From Lunularia cruciata (Eukaryota > Streptophyta > Marchantiopsida > Lunulariales > Lunulariaceae): 64,000 bases of DNA. The stretch lies in the NCBI GenBank assembly GCA_948567375.1, contig OX419755.1:52767001-52831000 (forward strand), in the 5' to 3' direction. Positions 22,461-34,149 of the stretch are shown here, one piece after another (positions within the stretch are counted from its first letter, which is position 1; every line of letters begins with the position of its first letter). The position numbers and the translations under genes were made by a program. The notes below the pieces were generated by a model. That model worked only from the letters and a program-made list of their open reading frames with translations, searched no databases and had not been told where the DNA came from.

Positions 22461-22768
22461 GAACTATCCTTGGACTATAGAAGAATCCAAAACAAAAAGG
22501 CTTGCGGGCCTAAGAGTTCTCAACTCTTTCCTCAAAGCCAAACACCTAGGAATGATACCAAGTCAACACACTAGAATCCAAAATAGTGGTGCTCATCTTT
22601 TCCACTTCTTCTAAAGTAAGGTCTCCTCTATCTTAGCTATGACTAACTCTAGCTTATGATGACTAATGTAGAAATATCCTTTATCTCTATGTAAATATCT
22701 CTCAAGTACTTGTAATACCAAGCTAAATATCACAATACCACACACATGCACAAATGAGTGTTACAGAT
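22461..22768 (-). repeat. M1 partial 5' LTR
   Basis: 308 bp matching the first (U3) part of the M LTR in element orientation (compare 55843-56150). It is joined directly to ORF0 by deletion. Confidence 0.85.
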
Positions 22769-24733
22769 CATGGTATGCTCTTCAAAATTGAGCTATTGCC
22801 AGGGAGTACTCTAGTGAGTAGACCAAACTATAGACTCTCACCAAAGAAGTTGGAGGAGTTTTGAACAACACTTACGGAATTGTTGAAGAAGGACTTCATA
22901 CAACATAGTACCTCTCCTTGTGGAGCATCAGTACTATTTGTTCCAAAGAATGATGGAGGACTTTGTTTCCATATTGATAACCGTGTGCTCAATAAGCAAA
23001 AAATGAAGAATGCATATCCCTTGCCTTGGATTGATGACTTGCTTGATCAATGGAGTGGAGCATGATACTTTTCCAAGTTGGATCTTTGCAACGACTACTT
23101 GCAAATCCTCATTGATAGGGAGGATGTGCAAAAGATTACCTTTTGCACAAGGTATGGGCATTTTGAGTGGAGAGTTCTACCTTCCGGGCTCACTAATGCT
23201 CCAATAGTCTTCATGGATCATATGCATTGGGTGTTGGATGGACTGTTGGATTGGTATGTGGTGGTGTTTTTAGATGTTATCTTAATCTATAGCAAGATGG
23301 AGGTAAAACACATGAATCATGTGCAAGAAGTCCTAAGACAACTACAACAATGAAAATTTTATTGCAAGAAGTCAAAGTGTGCTTTTTGGTAGAAGGAGGT
23401 TACCTTCTTGGGTCACAAGATCTCATCAGAGGGGATCAAGATGGAAGAGGAGAAAATCAAGGCCATTATTGATTGGCCTACTCTGAAGGATGCTATAGAA
23501 GTACCGGCATTCAATGGATTGGCTAGTTTTTACCAACGGTTCATCCACTATTATGCTCATGTGGTTGCACCATTGACTGACTTCTTGGGGAAGAACTCAA
23601 GCTTCTAGTGGACCACCAAGCATGAAGAAGCATTCCAGAAGTTGAAACATATGGTGTCTTCAAGACCCATTCTTCAACCATATGATCCTCAGCTACCTTG
23701 TGTGGTTGATTTTGATGCTTCTAACTTTGCAATTGGAGCTATGTTGCAATAAGAATTCCCAGATGAACTACATCTCATTGCCTTTGTGTCTTGCCAACTA
23801 AATATAGCTGAAGTAAATTACTCTACTCAAGATCAGGAACAACTTGCAATGGTATATACCACCAAGGTATAGAGGCATTATCTCTTGGGGAAACAAGTGA
23901 TCATGCAAATTGATCACAAACCATTATTGCAGACCTCACACTTGGAACACATGAAGAGTTGACATCATTGATGGGAGGAGCAGCTCCAATTTTTTGACAT
24001 CAAACTTGAGTACAAACCAAGTAGATTCCATGTCATCTCCAATGCTCTATCACGACGACCTGATTTGAAGTCTCTTCCTTTCATCATGGCGGCAATTACA
24101 ATTGTGTCAATTGACTCCAAGGTCCATAATGAGTTTTGGTCAGCTCTACAACAAGATCCCTTCTTCATATGGTCATCTGACAACATGCAAAAAGGAGTAT
24201 AACACCTTCTCCTTCAAGGAAGACCTTCTGTTCCATGAGGTTTGGATCTATGTTCCAACCAAAGGTGATCTTTGACTTGTGCGCCTTCAAGAAGCCCATG
24301 ATTTACCAATAGCTGTTCATATGGGTATGGACAAGACCTTGGGTAACCTCCAACGCCAATAGTGGTGGCCCAACATGGCATGAGATGTTCAGGAGTTTGT
24401 CTGATCATGTGAGAGTTGTCAATGCAACAAGGCCATCAACCATAAGCCAAGTGGACTTCCTTTAGCCACTCCTCATTCCAACTACTTGCTGGGAACATGT
24501 AAGCTTAAATCTCATCACTTCCTTGCCCAAGACAAAGCAAGGTTATACAACAATTGTGGTGTTTGTGGATAAGCTTAATAAGCAAATCCATTTGGCACCA
24601 ATGGTTGATAATGTGGATGCTCCAACCTTGGCACAACTGTACTTCAATAATATATTCAAGCATCATGGGATACCGCATGTACTCATCTCTGACTGTGATC
24701 CTCGCTTCACTAGAAAGTTTTGGCAAGCACTCC
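22769..24733 (+). pseudogene. pol: C1 pol part 1: RT, RNase H and N-terminal integrase
   Basis: RT, mostly in one frame 22880-23608, has [33 protein letters not shown] and the catalytic box FLDVILIYSK (about 23267). The second catalytic Asp is Val, so polymerase activity is gone. RNase H covers about 23690-24060 (VDFDASNFAIGAML, QIDHKPLLQ, NALSRRPDL). Integrase zinc region lies about 24260-24430 and the core (VVFVDKLNKQIHLAP, SDCDPRFT) about 24550-24715. Stops are frequent, for example near 23062, 23351, 23390, 23606 and 23750. Confidence 0.9.
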
Positions 24734-27700
24734 TGTGACAACCTGGCAAATATCACTTTTGCAGTAATTGGGTAAGTAAAGTTTGTTCCCGCAGAGATAC
24801 GAGTCAGAAATGTCCAAATACGAAGCAAAGTAACAATTTAGTTCTTCTTGGTTGCGTCTTTAGTCTCTCAGGTAGAAACCACACCCAGAAGAGAGTAACA
24901 AGCACTGACTCATAGTCTTGTCATAAATTAACACTCCATAATCACAACTCCATCAAATCTTTCCAAACAACCTTGATTGTGATGATTCAGGCTCTCCCAA
25001 AAACGGCACTTCATTGCAAAACAACTTTGCCTTAGAATTGTGTTCTACCTCTCCACTGAAGGTACAACTTCCTCGATCAAAATTGCTTCACATCAACTTT
25101 GCTCTGCACTCACAAATGCAGAATACTACCAACACTACAATTCCTCTCAAATCTGTCAAGGCATTGCTTTGATTGCACTTCACTCAGGATCAAACACACA
25201 GAATAAAGATCAAGGTTGTGGAATCCAACATCCAACAAACACACTGACTTGCACTTCGAATTTCTTCACACACTCACAAACACAATTGCAAAGTTGATAC
25301 TCGGAATCAAGCTCAAGCAACGAGCACTGCTTCACAGCACTTTGCTTTATCTATTCTCAGAAATAATGAGCACTGAACAACAATTTCCTGCAAATGCCAC
25401 TCTTAAGTAGTGAATCAATCGATAGTTCTAACAACTATACCGTTCTACAACAACTGTTCTAACCTGCAGATCCGAAATGACAATGCACCTCTTCATATCT
25501 GCCCCTTCAAATCTCAAATCTGTTACCACTACAATCCGATGTCTACATCATCATCGGCTTTCAAACCTGAACCCAAAGTAATCTTACTTCCTACTAACTT
25601 TTCCTCGGGTTTCAAATCTTCTACTTCTTCTACCAATTCCAGCAATTCTCTTTCTTGATCTAAAATTTCACTAGTGGGTAATCTATCTAACTCCTTATCT
25701 CCTGACCCACTCTTCTCTAATGTCTCTGAGGGCAACTCCGAAGACATTTGGACTCCTATGTTATCTACTTCGGGTTTTTCTTTAACATCTTTTCGAAGTT
25801 TTTCTAGCTCTACTTTCACTAAGTCTAATCTAATTGAAATGTTATCCTCTACCTCTAAAACCTTCCTATCTACACGAGTTTTTTAATTTGATCAACAAGG
25901 CATTCATCTCTGTGTCCTTTGCTTGTCTTTGCCTTGTCTCCTGCACCAATAGCTTTAACTCGTGCAGTCATGCTTCTTCAATTCAAACGTTGGCTTTTGT
26001 ACTTAACATTGCATTCACTCTGAGGACTATTTCCTTCAATGGCTCCAATCTTGTCTTCCTTTCTCATTCCCGATCCGCAAGCCATTCCTCTTTGTACATC
26101 GCCAACTCTTCCTCAAACTCGGCTTTCACCGCTTCCTTCTCTTTCTCCTTTTGTTCAACCTTCTCTTCCTGATAACGAAGTAACTCTCGTAATCTCTCTT
26201 CTTCTCTATATCTCGCAGCCAACTCTTGTTGCCAGAGTTACTTCTTCTCCTCCATACTCTCCATCACTCTATTGAGCTCTTGATCCTTTGATGCTATCCG
26301 CGCCATAGCATGGATAAGCTCTACTCTTGAATCAGCAAACTACTGCTTCAAGATTTCATATTCAGCTACTTGCCTTTCTCTTGCGATATCACTCTTCCTT
26401 GCAAGATCCTCTCGATAGATCACTTCTCTCTTCAGGTCTTCGATTACCTGACTTCTCTCTACTGCCTCCACTCGCAGTACTTCTCTCTCCTCCTCACCTT
26501 GGGTTACACTCCTCTTCAACTCCGAGTTCTCTTCTTCTAATCTTACTACCACCTGCAACACAGTCTTTACCTCGGGACAAGTCGACTGCATCTCCTTCTT
26601 CTTCTGCTCCAACTTCACCAACAGCGGGCACACTACCTCTTGCAGGTACTCCACTCCATTATTGGCAACTTCTGCCTTCCACGGAGTGGTCTCTCTTCTC
26701 TCCTCGTGTTCTCCTGATACTCGCCTTCTTCTCTGGAGTCGTCATATCGGGATTGATACCTCGCTGCCCGAGCTTTCTTCTACCTCTGTCTTCACTTGAC
26801 TTGGTCCCGCCTCACACTTCGCCTTACATCACGAGCGAACTCCTTGCTTCACTACAATCTTCTTCTCCTCTGGCACCGGTACTTCATCTTCCAGCGTTGT
26901 ATTGTCTTCGGCTTCTACCTCGGCTTGCACTTCTTCTTTGTATTCTTCAGCCATTGGCGCCGAGGCCATCTCTCCACCGTCCTCACTATCACTGCTTGTA
27001 TCTCCGCTCTGCAGGGTCAGCTCAGGTTCCTCCTCATGCTCCGAGTCCTCCGTCTTGAGCTCGGCCTCACCTTCTGAGTCTTCATCTTCTAACTCAATTA
27101 CCACCATTCCTCGCCTCGGGTTACTTTGCTGCATCTTTCGAGGTTTCTTGTTTTCTTCGGCTTCTGCTTGCCGAGTCCTCTTCTTCGTCGGGGTACTTAC
27201 TATGACCTCCACGTTTTTCCCTGTCTTCGCGTAGTAATCATCCGTGCTCCGGATTTGCAAAATGTATTGTTGCTCCTCACATCGACCTCCTTTCGCACAT
27301 CCGGATGGAAGTGCGACACCATCCGATTCTGCTCCACCGAGTTCAGCAAATTGAGCCCGAGGTAGAAATGCACTGCAAATGGCACAATGTAATGTGGAGG
27401 TGACTTATCCCGCAGATTCCACACCATCTGCCTCGTTCTCCCGTGAAAACACCTTGCCCAATTAATTGGTTCTCCTGCAAACAATTTGTGAAAGAACACC
27501 GCTTGGTGTTTCATCACATATGTTGTTCTCTCCGGCTTTAGGATTGCCATCAAAGCACTCACAATTCCTCTCTTGACAGGGTCTTTGTAACTTTCTACCT
27601 TGTACCCATTCTTTGTTCTCTTCGATGAGAAGGCATCTCTCACCTCTTGAGTTTCTTGGGCTATCTCTCCTTTCCCCAAGAACGTGGCTCCCTGCTTCGA

Positions 27701-28543
27701 GCCTGCCTCCTTCTTGAGTACCAATCTCCAATCCGACTTTGTCCAGCGAGCCGGATTTCCTCTCTTCCCTTCTTCCTCGGGTCCATCAAGACACTTACTC
27801 TCGATGATTTCTGTCATGAATCCTAGAAAACTTACATTCCAATTCCATGCTAGAAATGTGATCCAAAGTCGGCTCAAGACTTCGATCCTCGCTAGTACAT
27901 CTAATCTCTGAATCGCATGATTTCTCACTGCAAATTTGGAGTTCTTCTTCCCTCCTCCCATCTCTTCTGCTTTCTCACTTTCTCTCGATTTCACTCTCAC
28001 GACTTCTCCCTTGCGCACTAACACGAGCCCAACTCTATTTCCCTTTCCCCGATCACCTACAAGACGACTCCTCAACAGCGAAGGAAAATTTCTTGACATT
28101 TTGTCATTTTGTTTTGTTCATTTTGTTGACATTTTTTTTGCAGTTTCGATTTTTATAGAGTTGCACTTCTTTGTCTTCCGTCACTTTGAGTTTCTATCGA
28201 GAAATCACACCTCCGGCATGCACCTGTCACTATCAATCAACCTTCGTGCGTATGAGCCACCAGTTTTGAAACGGCCCCTTCTTGAATTTCTTGCCCCGAC
28301 GAAAGGTTGCTAGACTGTCTTCGCCTCGGGTTGAGCTCCCCCCGGTCCGAAGACAATTTACTTCATAATGTATGCTGACAGGGAATTTCCAAGTACTTTG
28401 CCTTATGACCCGAAGTCACTTTACTTCGGGTTTCAACCCGAAGACTCTTTTCTTTGCCTTCTTCGGCCATACAGGCGCAATCCGACTTCTCTATACACTT
28501 CTTCTCCTTTATTTTGAAAAAAACAAAAAATGTAGGCACCACA
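24734..28543 (-). repeat. L3: solo LTR of the L family (3810 bp)
   Basis: Minus orientation, TGTGGTGCCTACATT at 28543 to GTTGTCACA at 24734. Inserted in the C1 integrase. There is no internal sequence and a single LTR, so it is a solo LTR. It carries the best-preserved N-terminal part of the LTR ORF. Confidence 0.9.
25529..28099 (-). pseudogene. L3 LTR-encoded coiled-coil protein (least damaged N-terminus)
   Basis: Starts MSRNFPSLLRSR near 28099 and is open for about 285 genuine codons. Near 27240 a frameshift moves the true frame to 27260-26829, so the last residues of the first open frame are not native. Then come an acidic linker (about 27110-26830, Glu/Asp/Ser runs) and coiled coil (26654-26340 and on to about 25870). 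An acidic C-terminal segment (25819-25529) ends in DDDVDIGL. Total about 857 codons. No catalytic, zinc or membrane motif is visible. It may be a structural or nucleic-acid-associated accessory factor; this is a guess. Confidence 0.75.
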
Positions 28544-28548
28544 ACTCT

Positions 28549-29347
28549 TTGAGATACTTGGCACTAAGCTTGCTTTGTCCACAGCCTATAATCTTCAAAC
28601 TGATGGACAAACTGAACATGCAAATTGCACCTTGGAAGATATGCTTCATGCCTTTGTCAACATTCACCAAACCAATTGGGATGAATGTCTTGCAGTTGCA
28701 GAGTTTGCATACAACAATTCTAAATAGGCAAACACCAGATTCTCTCCTTTCTTTCTAAATTTTGTCCAAGATCTACTTGTTCTAGATTCCCTTTTTGCTC
28801 CTCCTTTATCTCATGTCCCTCATACTTCCACCTTCTTGACCACTATCTCCCAATACTTCCAATAAGCCAAATCTCATCTCCTTGTTGCTCAAAATTAGTA
28901 GAAACAATATGCGGATCACCATTGCCACAATATCAGCTTTCAAGTTGGTGATAAGGTCATTCTCTCATCCAATAACCTCCCTCTCCCACTTGATACTCAA
29001 GTTTGTAAACTTGCCTCTAATTGGATAGGACCCTTTGATATCACCCAAATTGTCTCTCCTATTTCCTATTGACTTGCCTTGCCTTGTCATATGTGCATCC
29101 ATCCTGTCTTTCATGTTTCCAAGTTGAAATCCTTTGTTCATAACCCCTCTTCTTTTTTCTCTTGAGTCCAACCTCCCCCTCCTCCTGTCCCTACAATGAT
29201 CATGAGGAGTATGAAGTTGATCATATCCTTGCACGTCACCATATTCAACAAGACCGTCGACAACATATGGAGTACAAGGTCCTTTGGAAAGGGTACTCCC
29301 TTCATGATGCCACATGGGAACCTATTTCTTATCTCCAGAATGCATAA
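28549..29347 (+). pseudogene. pol: C1 pol part 2: C-terminal integrase and chromodomain
   Basis: After L3 the integrase resumes (TDGQTEHANCTLEDMLHAF near 28605, carrying the catalytic Glu). It continues through a GPY/F-like region (LASNWIGPFDITQI near 29012) to a chromodomain at about 29210-29347 (YKVLWKGYSLHDATWEP). Chromodomains at the integrase end define plant chromoviruses and direct integration to marked chromatin. Stops are present near 28721, 28866, 28900, 29071 and 29164. Confidence 0.88.
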
Positions 29348-29413
29348 CAAGCCATCCAAGAGTTTGAAGCTTTATTGGCAACAAAGACATCACCAACTAG
29401 TGGTAGGGGAATA

Positions 29414-29782
29414 TGTAACAATATGGAGTTTAGCGACAAAGTTAATAGGGCTAACAAAGTAGCAAAAAAGACAAATTAACCTAGAATATTCCAGAAGTAT
29501 CTAGGAAGCTTCCCAACTAGCTTAGTTTGCACCCCAAGTAGATAACTTCTAGAAGGAAGCTTCTAGAAGCTTCCTAGTTAACTTGGCTTGCACTCCAAGA
29601 AAGCGGCTCAAGGAAGCTTCTTAAGAAGCTTCTCAAGGACCTTGTATACTCCCTATAAATACAAGAGCCAAAGCTCATGCTAGGTATTTGGATTTTCCTT
29701 CATTCAAGTGTTCCAATGTGAGCTTTTATTCTACTATTTCTTGCCTCAGTCTCGGTCTTTTATAGTGAACATGTATTCAACA
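29414..29782 (+). repeat. C1 3' LTR (369 bp)
   Basis: Preceded by the PPT GGTAGGGGAATA (29402-29413). It starts TGTAACAATATGG and probably ends ATTCAACA. It has a TATA box CTATAAATA at 29653-29661 and, upstream, several GAAnnTTC modules (see the separate entry). It is homologous to 46786-47215. The right edge is set only by the CA rule and by loss of similarity to C3. Confidence 0.75.
29484..29640 (+). promoter_or_regulatory. Heat-shock-element cluster in the C1 LTR
   Basis: Perfect nGAAnnTTCn arrays: GAATATTCCAGAA (29484-29496, three modules), GGAAGCTTCC (29504-29513), GAAGCTTCTAGAAGCTTC (29556-29573, four modules) and two GAAGCTTC pairs at 29613-29635. They sit 20-170 bp upstream of the TATA box, the position expected for HSF-driven promoters. 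Heat activation is an inference. Confidence 0.6.
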
Positions 29783-29813
29783 AATTCATGTTGAGACACA
29801 TGCCTTACCAATA

Positions 29814-30244
29814 GTGAGGCTAGGGAGTACAAGTTATCTTGAGAGAGTTCCTTGTACATCTCCATCCTTTGATATAGATCCTTCTTCTTTTTCCCCTCCT
29901 CCATCCCTACAGGGTGCACTTCCTCCCTCATACCCAAGAGTCCCTTTTCCCTCTTGTTATGTTGATACAAAGCATGTATTGAATGATTGTGTCCAAGTAG
30001 CCAAGGAACAAGAGAGACTTGTTGTTGAGCAAGAGAGTAGATTGGAGAATTTAGAGGAGATAGAAATAAGTTCTTCAATATGAGAGTAGATTGGAGAGTG
30101 TAGAGGAGCAAGAGAGATTAGTGCTTGAGCATGAGAGTAGATTGGAGAGCTTGGAAGAGCAAGATAGATTGTTGTTTGAGAGAGAGAGACTCTGTTATGA
30201 GCAAGAGGATACTCTTGCTACAAAGGAGATTCATCCGACCTACT
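29814..30244 (+). pseudogene. Coiled-coil ORF remnant with 18-aa repeats
   Basis: Not recognised. The first frame ends at 30083. An adjacent frame (from 30082) continues a Glu/Arg/Leu-rich coil to a TAG near 30242. About three copies of an 18-residue repeat of the type EQERLVLEHESRLESLEE occur, i.e. a 54-nt tandem repeat. A Pro/Ser-rich segment precedes it. It lies immediately after the C1 LTR. It may be a gag fragment of an unidentified element. Confidence 0.35.
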
Positions 30245-30969
30245 AGCTATGAGATGGAGAGAGAGTAGAGGTTAATTGACGTGGACTTGGATATCCTAGG
30301 TGTTGCTACCATGGTTGAGGGTTATAAGATCCAATTATAGTATCATGCATGAGAGTTAGCATTTGCTATGGAGAGGTGTGAGAGTAAACATGTTCAAGTA
30401 GAGGAGAATGAGAGTAGTCTAGCTCAGGTGAAGGCTAGTGTGGCTTATCTTTGGCCAAGACTCCATATGATCGATTTCCAACCCCATAAGGAGATGCAAG
30501 CCCAAACATGCCACCCATGTCTTACCCTACAATGTTATGACTCAAGAGACCCAAAAATTTGCCTCCCATTCCTTACCTTGTAGTGTGGTGACTCAAGAAA
30601 CTCAGATTGAGTTTAGAGAGAGGCTTTGTCTATTGAGAAAGTATATTCCACATCTTTTATTCCCTTGATTCCTATAGAAGAAGATTATTGTTGTGGGTGT
30701 TACTTATTTAGCATCATTATGGATTTGTGGTATCATTGGTTATATTGTGTGGGAGAGCTTGAAAATATTGCATGGCTAATATCCTCACACACAATCAGGC
30801 CTATAGGGTGGTTTGCATATCTTGGTGTAAGCCATTTCATTTAGTTTTGTTTGTTGCACTTTGAGGTTATCTTGTAGATAGATCTTCCATCTAAATGGAG
30901 CTAAGTTTTTGCTATAGAGTTTACTAATGGGTAAAACTCCCAAAGGGAATTCACATTGGGTCTTGCCTC
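30245..30969. other. No gene recognised
   Basis: Short frames only, none matching a family I know. One plus-strand frame near 30368-30480 continues coiled-coil-like residues. Probably decayed repeat. Confidence 0.3.
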
Positions 30970-31404
30970 ATGGCCTATTTTTGTTCTTCAAATATCCAAC
31001 AAGATGAGTTCAAAGGACTAAGAGTTAGATCCTATGAGCATCTCACCTCATTAGGTTTACCTATACGTGATCTTTTGATCCTAGATAGTTCTGCACTCTC
31101 TTATTGTAGGAACCATTCACATGGTATGATCCATCCTTTCTACTTTTGTCCTCATAGGGCAAAGAGATTATCATACACTTGGTCGTTTGATCCCTTGATG
31201 ATAGCTTTGGACAGATTTGTCCATGATGATTAGTCTATTGTTAGTTGGGCAAAAGAGGAATGGATATTTGGTAGACTGAGTTCTTATAGTTATGACCCAC
31301 ATGACCTTCTAGCTAGTGGTATCAAGCACCAACCCTTGGATGAGAGCAAGTGGTTCCTTTGGTGGTCATTGAGTCCATTTAAGATTCAACATAATATATA
31401 TTGA
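30970..31404 (+). pseudogene. Unknown ORF fragment (interrupted)
   Basis: An open stretch to 31233, then one stop, then continuation in the same frame to about 31404 (FLWWSLSPFKIQHNIY). Rich in aromatic residues and His/Cys (PFYFCPHRAKRLSYTW). The continuity across a single stop suggests a real former coding sequence of about 145 codons, but I do not recognise the family. Its neighbours are retroelements, so an element gene is more likely than a host gene. Confidence 0.4.
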
Positions 31405-32090
31405 CGTAGGCTTGAGGACGTAGACTCCATGTTGCATCTCTCTCATCTTCTTCACCTCCTTCTCCTCTAGCACAGTGACTAGCCTTAGGGATTACACACA
31501 TATACACATCAGATGTATCATATTTATTATTATACATTTATTTCTATTCTCATTCTCACTTTGCCTCACTCTCATACCTCATATCATGTGATATGTATCA
31601 TAGTTTTGATTCTCCATTTATTTCCATTTTCACTTTGCATCACACTCATATCTCACATCACTTGAATTTGAATCCATTAAATGAAATGAACTTTATTCAC
31701 CTATGCTTGGGCATCAACCAGCACCTATGAGCGCTAGCCACTAACAATGGGTACCATTGTATGCCTTCCAAACCCAATTGGTATCATTGAGTGCCATCTA
31801 ACAACTTACACAAGCTTTGGTACATGCCATTGTGCACTATTAAATGCCATTGGGCACCTTACATTCTTCAACAAATTTTAGTGAGAATCCTTTCATGAGT
31901 AGGCAACGGCAAGCACCAACAAGTGGCAATGCATGCCATTTTACAGATTGGTTGGGGATGTGATGCTCTTTTGAGCTCCAGCAGGCAACTCCATGCGGTT
32001 GTTTTGTTCAACTTCAAGCGTGAGAAGTCATTATGGAGTGGCTTTTGATAAGTGTCCTTGTTCTAGCAATCTCTAGAGGTTATACAAAAA

Positions 32091-32137
32091 TCTCAAATCT
32101 CAAATCTCAAATCTCAAATCTCAAATCTCAAATCTCA
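32091..32137. repeat. Microsatellite (TCTCAAA)n
   Basis: A 7-bp unit TCTCAAA is repeated about 6.7 times without interruption. It is not the plant telomere unit TTTAGGG/CCCTAAA. Confidence 0.95.
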
Positions 32138-32301
32138 TACACTTAATCACAATACACTTTGTAGTAATCATTACACATTAAATAAATTACAAAGCAGTCC
32201 AAGATCATATAAATTATAAACATACTCTGATTATATAGAAGTGCTTTTAGTGGTGGTCTCATATTCATTGTCATTAGAGTATGAATTTGGAATATTATAT
32301 T

Positions 32302-33723
32302 TTAGCTTGGGACTATAACATGTAGCCAAATGCTTGATTTCCTAATGAACTGAATTAGCACTTTGAGATATTGACTTATTCCTTCCAGATTTTTTCTTCC
32401 CCACAAGAGACTCATTTTGATTTCATGTGTGTGCTTTGACTTTAGACTCATCTCCTTGAACCTCTTTTTGTCTACCCTAGCTTTCCTTTTATCAACACTC
32501 AATTTCTTCTCAATCTTGACTTTCATCTTCTTTGCTTCTAATCTAACATGCTCAACTTCCAATTTTTATTAATATTTTCTCTCTTTTCCTCATGTTAATG
32601 GCTTCTAGTTCACCTAGTTGTAACCTCTCTCTAGATTTTATAGTTTTTGCTATCAACATGGTGGTTTTTACTAAACTTTGAAACAATGACATACTAGGTG
32701 GCATTCTAGATACCTTACTTATGGATGTTCCACCTTTTCTCCTCTTTGGGTCATGTTATCCTTTTTTGACAAGGAAATTGCCTTGTAATCCATCCCCTAT
32801 AGAAGCTAGAGGAGGTGGTGTAAGGAAAAGCAAGTCCTTGACCATTGCAAAAAAATGGGATTCCTCCTTGGGAGTACAGGCTTGGAGTCCATTGTCCAAG
32901 CCCTCCATGTAAACACTAGGTAAAATTTCCACCCCTTGGGGATTGAGACAAATTGGAGGCAGGAGTCTAAGAGTACCACCTATAGAAGAGATTGGAATTA
33001 TCAAGATGGTTTCTTTGCATTCAAGAACCTCCTTAGCACCAACCTCCTAATTGGGATTTAAATCTCCCAAACTTACCATAGCATGTGGAATAATGTTAGC
33101 TCCATTCCTGAACATGGCTTCCATTCTAGCAAAATATGTGCACATTCTATTCAGTTTATTATCTATAGTTCTCCATCCTTTGCCATATTCCTTTTCCATG
33201 AGAACTTCTCCAATAGAATTGTTTTTCAACTTTGTAGCTTCTTTGTATGATTTCATATCCCTCAGCTATTTCTTGCACAATCTATCACCTGTCATAGAAG
33301 TAGGAAATCCATGCCCTTCTCAAACTAGAAATGTGGTCATGAAACTAAAAGTAGTAGATTTTTGAATGGGCTTTTTGCAATTCCTATCATGAATCTATGC
33401 AAAATGATCAAGGTCTTCCAAATAATCCAATATTTGGCCATAATAGAGTGTTGCCATGCGGAACCATTCATCCTCTTTTGTTTTGTTTTGCTTTGCATGG
33501 AAAAAGCTATCCTCAACCATTCTCCAAACTTCCCTAATAATTGTATTGGTTGCAAATCCAAATATGAGTCTAAAGGTTTTGGTTTTGAATCCAAATTTGA
33601 GTCTACAATGCTATTAGGTACTTGATCTCCCATAACATAATTTTTTTTTCCCTTATGGAGTAAAATTTCTTGACCCTCTATCAATTTCTTGGTTGTTGCC
33701 AAGCAATGGGTATCATTTTCCAT
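32302..33723 (-). pseudogene. Degenerate ORF series, possibly a transposon DNA-binding accessory protein
   Basis: Open stretches in order on the minus strand: 33723-33337, 33256-33047, 33004-32756 and 32562-32302. Visible features are a Trp/aromatic-rich part, a basic helical part (MKSYKEATKLKNNS, then WRTIDNKLNRMCTYFARME) and a Lys-rich tail (KKMKVKIEKKLSVDKRK). The pattern recalls Myb/SANT-like proteins that accompany PIF/Harbinger transposases, but I cannot confirm it. Stops and frame changes show that it is non-functional. Confidence 0.35.
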
Positions 33724-34149
33724 AACTTGTTATCTCCCTTGCCACACTAATTTATTGAAAGAACAACCACACCAATTCAAAACTACTAAACCCACCGTTT
33801 AGTTTACTTACATGTGATAGGAGCATTCATACACCATTAGCACACACTAATGGTGAATTCTAATTTGAATAGCTTGGAGAGGGTGGCATGTTTTGGAGCA
33901 GATGGTATTTGCCAAAAATTCTCATGAATCACCATTGCAACCTGATTGATAAGGCACATTACTTCTTTTGACTCAAATTTATTTTGAAATGGCACAACTA
34001 AACATCCATAATATCTTGCCTAATTTTTTTAAATGAATGCAACTTGCACTAAATATCCATTACACCATTTACAAGGGGTTCATTTATTAGCACTTCATCC
34101 CAATACAAAGTTTGCTAAAAATGGTAATGAAATTTTTTATTTATCCTAT

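Larger units (their letters stand above)
18566..22768 (-). mobile_element. M1: broken M-family Ty3/gypsy element
   Basis: Minus-strand element parallel to complete copy M4: partial 5' LTR (22768-22461), ORF0 remnant, gag, pol with protease and half of RT. It is interrupted by solo LTR M2 (19824-20515). L2 cuts it in RT right at the catalytic box (homologous to M4 near 51410). About half of the 5' LTR, the PBS and the leader are deleted between 22461 and ORF0. Its outer 5' edge (TGTAACACTC on minus at 22768) abuts chromovirus C1. Confidence 0.85.
24729..28548. repeat. Target-site duplication of L3 (ACTCC / ACTCT)
   Basis: The duplicated bases are 24729-24733 (ACTCC) on the left and 28544-28548 (ACTCT) on the right of L3, one mismatch. 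Homologous unoccupied integrase sequence in C3 (about 45917) shows the site once. Confidence 0.75.
22769..29782 (+). mobile_element. C1: chromovirus, 5' truncated, split by solo LTR L3
   Basis: Pol from the start of RT (22769) to integrase (24733), then L3, then the rest of integrase with a chromodomain (28549-29347), PPT and 3' LTR (29414-29782). The 5' LTR, gag and protease are missing; the break coincides with the outer edge of M1. Compare C3, whose integrase is uninterrupted at the L3 site (near 45918). Confidence 0.88.

Noticed and set aside
26327-27058. 243-aa plus-strand ORF
   Set aside because: It is antisense to the L3 LTR protein. The minus strand has conserved frames in four copies, while this frame is explained by complementing Glu/Lys/Arg codons. 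The same applies to 6631-7224.
32091-32137. Telomere-like heptamer repeat
   Set aside because: The unit is TCTCAAA, not TTTAGGG or its complement, and is only about seven units long.
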